Made by a program: the position numbers and the translations under genes. A DNA stretch of 41,005 nt from Planctomycetota bacterium (lineage in GTDB: Bacteria; Planctomycetota; Planctomycetia; Pirellulales; Pirellulaceae). The stretch is from assembly GCA_003671195.1 (NCBI GenBank), contig QWPJ01000023.1, forward strand, positions 1-41,005, given 5' to 3'. Numbering within the stretch: position 1 is the stretch's first letter; each line of letters starts with the position of its first letter. The notes beneath the pieces were generated by a model. That model saw nothing but the letters and a program-made list of their open reading frames with translations. It had not been told where the DNA came from and did no database searches. Shown in pieces: positions 40,525 through 41,005 of this stretch.

Positions 40525-41005
40525 CGTCGTCGCTTTCAGAGATAAAGTAGCCTGGGCTATCGCACGCTCCGGTTGTTTGAACCGCCAAAAAAAATTGCGA
40601 CTCACGCACGCCCAAATTGTTCCCTGGGGCTATCCGAAGCAATACATTCAGTTGTTTGCCTCGGTCGCTAGTATCCCCTTCGACTGAAGAAACCCGCGTG
40701 CATCCACAAGACTTAGCGATTTGAGTGCATTTCGATTTTTCCGCGAGTTTAGCGTCGATCTCAGATTGAAAATTAGCCCGTAATCTCGGGGACAGTCCCC
40801 GGGTATGTATGCGTGCTCTACGAGTGAGTTTTCCGGGGACAGTCCCCGGGTATGTGTGCGTGTTTTGCTATGGATTTGCTTGCTGAATGCCGCGAGCAAC
40901 AGGTCGCAAGTCAAGCTCGCTCGACTGCCTTGAGAGTGAGATTCATCGTCGTCGATCGTGCATTCACGAAAAGTTTTTTGTACCAAATCCACCACCTACA
41001 CCCTC
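40525..41005. other. Gene-free right edge with short repeats
   Basis: No gene was recognised in these 481 bases. A minus-strand frame of 115 codons exists, but much of it is translated repeat and it shows no known features. The stretch contains the paired GGGGACAGTCCCC repeat at 40787-40862. Continuation of the ketosynthase/ACP set, if any, lies beyond the window. Confidence 0.6.
40787..40862. repeat. Two direct copies of a 29-bp palindrome-bearing repeat
   Basis: The 29-mer beginning CGGGGACAGTCCCCGGG and ending TGCGTG occurs at 40787-40815 and 40834-40862 with one difference (TATGTATG vs TATGTGTG). Its core GGGGAC-A-GTCCCC is a perfect inverted repeat around one base. This is a small REP-like element pair between genes; similar GGGGACAGTCCCC motifs are common in planctomycete intergenic DNA by recollection, not by search. 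Confidence 0.7.

Noticed and set aside
40648..40995. Minus-strand gene of 115 codons at the right edge
   Set aside because: It translates the GGGGACAGTCCCC repeat pair (peptides GLSPEN and GDCPRD) and has no homology or ribosome-binding support.
1..41005. CRISPR array
   Set aside because: No series of regularly spaced direct repeats with unique spacers was seen, and no Cas-like protein is present.

Overview
The window looks like a chromosome segment of a planctomycete, probably of the Pirellulales/Pirellulaceae type. This rests on three things: a PEP-CTERM sorting-signal protein, a tetrahydromethanopterin-pathway gene (beta-RFAP synthase) in an otherwise clearly bacterial gene set, and the families of short dispersed repeats. 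The assignment is by gene content only; there is no rRNA in the window.

Layout. (1) 1-969: the C-terminal part of a heavy-metal P-type ATPase, cut by the window edge. (2) About 1000-9300: an accessory island made mostly of debris. It holds three copies of one reversed-order PIN-toxin/small-partner module (one intact, one with a nonsense codon, one reduced to a toxin tail), a broken Doc toxin joined to a broken EF-hand gene, a DinB-fold gene, and one intact plus two fragmentary copies of the same tyrosine integrase with an excisionase-like gene. It also holds a PEP-CTERM surface protein, direct repeats of a tRNA/tmRNA-like 3' end, and a ~208-bp structured repeat present once near each end of the island. 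(3) 9354-17984: a lipoprotein and a secreted protein (+), then a minus-strand run FKBP isomerase > UDP-sugar pyrophosphorylase > mannose-1-phosphate guanylyltransferase > PAS-GAF-REC regulator > membrane metallophosphoesterase > RNase III. (4) 18143-26190: a zinc alcohol dehydrogenase (+), then the minus-strand translation cluster rpmI-rplT-pheS-pheT downstream of a large MMPL/RND exporter. (5) 26725-30777: ferrous iron uptake, with two FeoA-domain proteins, FeoB and an overlapping MFS exporter. (6) 30763-32446: beta-RFAP synthase coupled to a DUF2760 gene. (7) 32708-38834: rhomboid protease, single-domain response regulator, BioF-like enzyme, Nudix hydrolase, a repeat-rich membrane protein, a zinc-ribbon protein and an NhaD antiporter. 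(8) 38899-40524: a ketosynthase and an acyl carrier protein that start a fatty-acid/polyketide-like set running off the right edge.

The backbone outside 1000-9300 is compact, with short gaps, ATGA overlaps and several tail-to-tail overlaps. Inside the island, genes are small, often broken, and separated by repeats. The parts most worth a second look are there: the toxin-first modules in three states of decay, and the ~3.1-kb integrase/excisionase/PEP-CTERM unit bounded by tRNA-3'-end-like direct repeats. No wholly new multi-gene system could be demonstrated from sequence alone.
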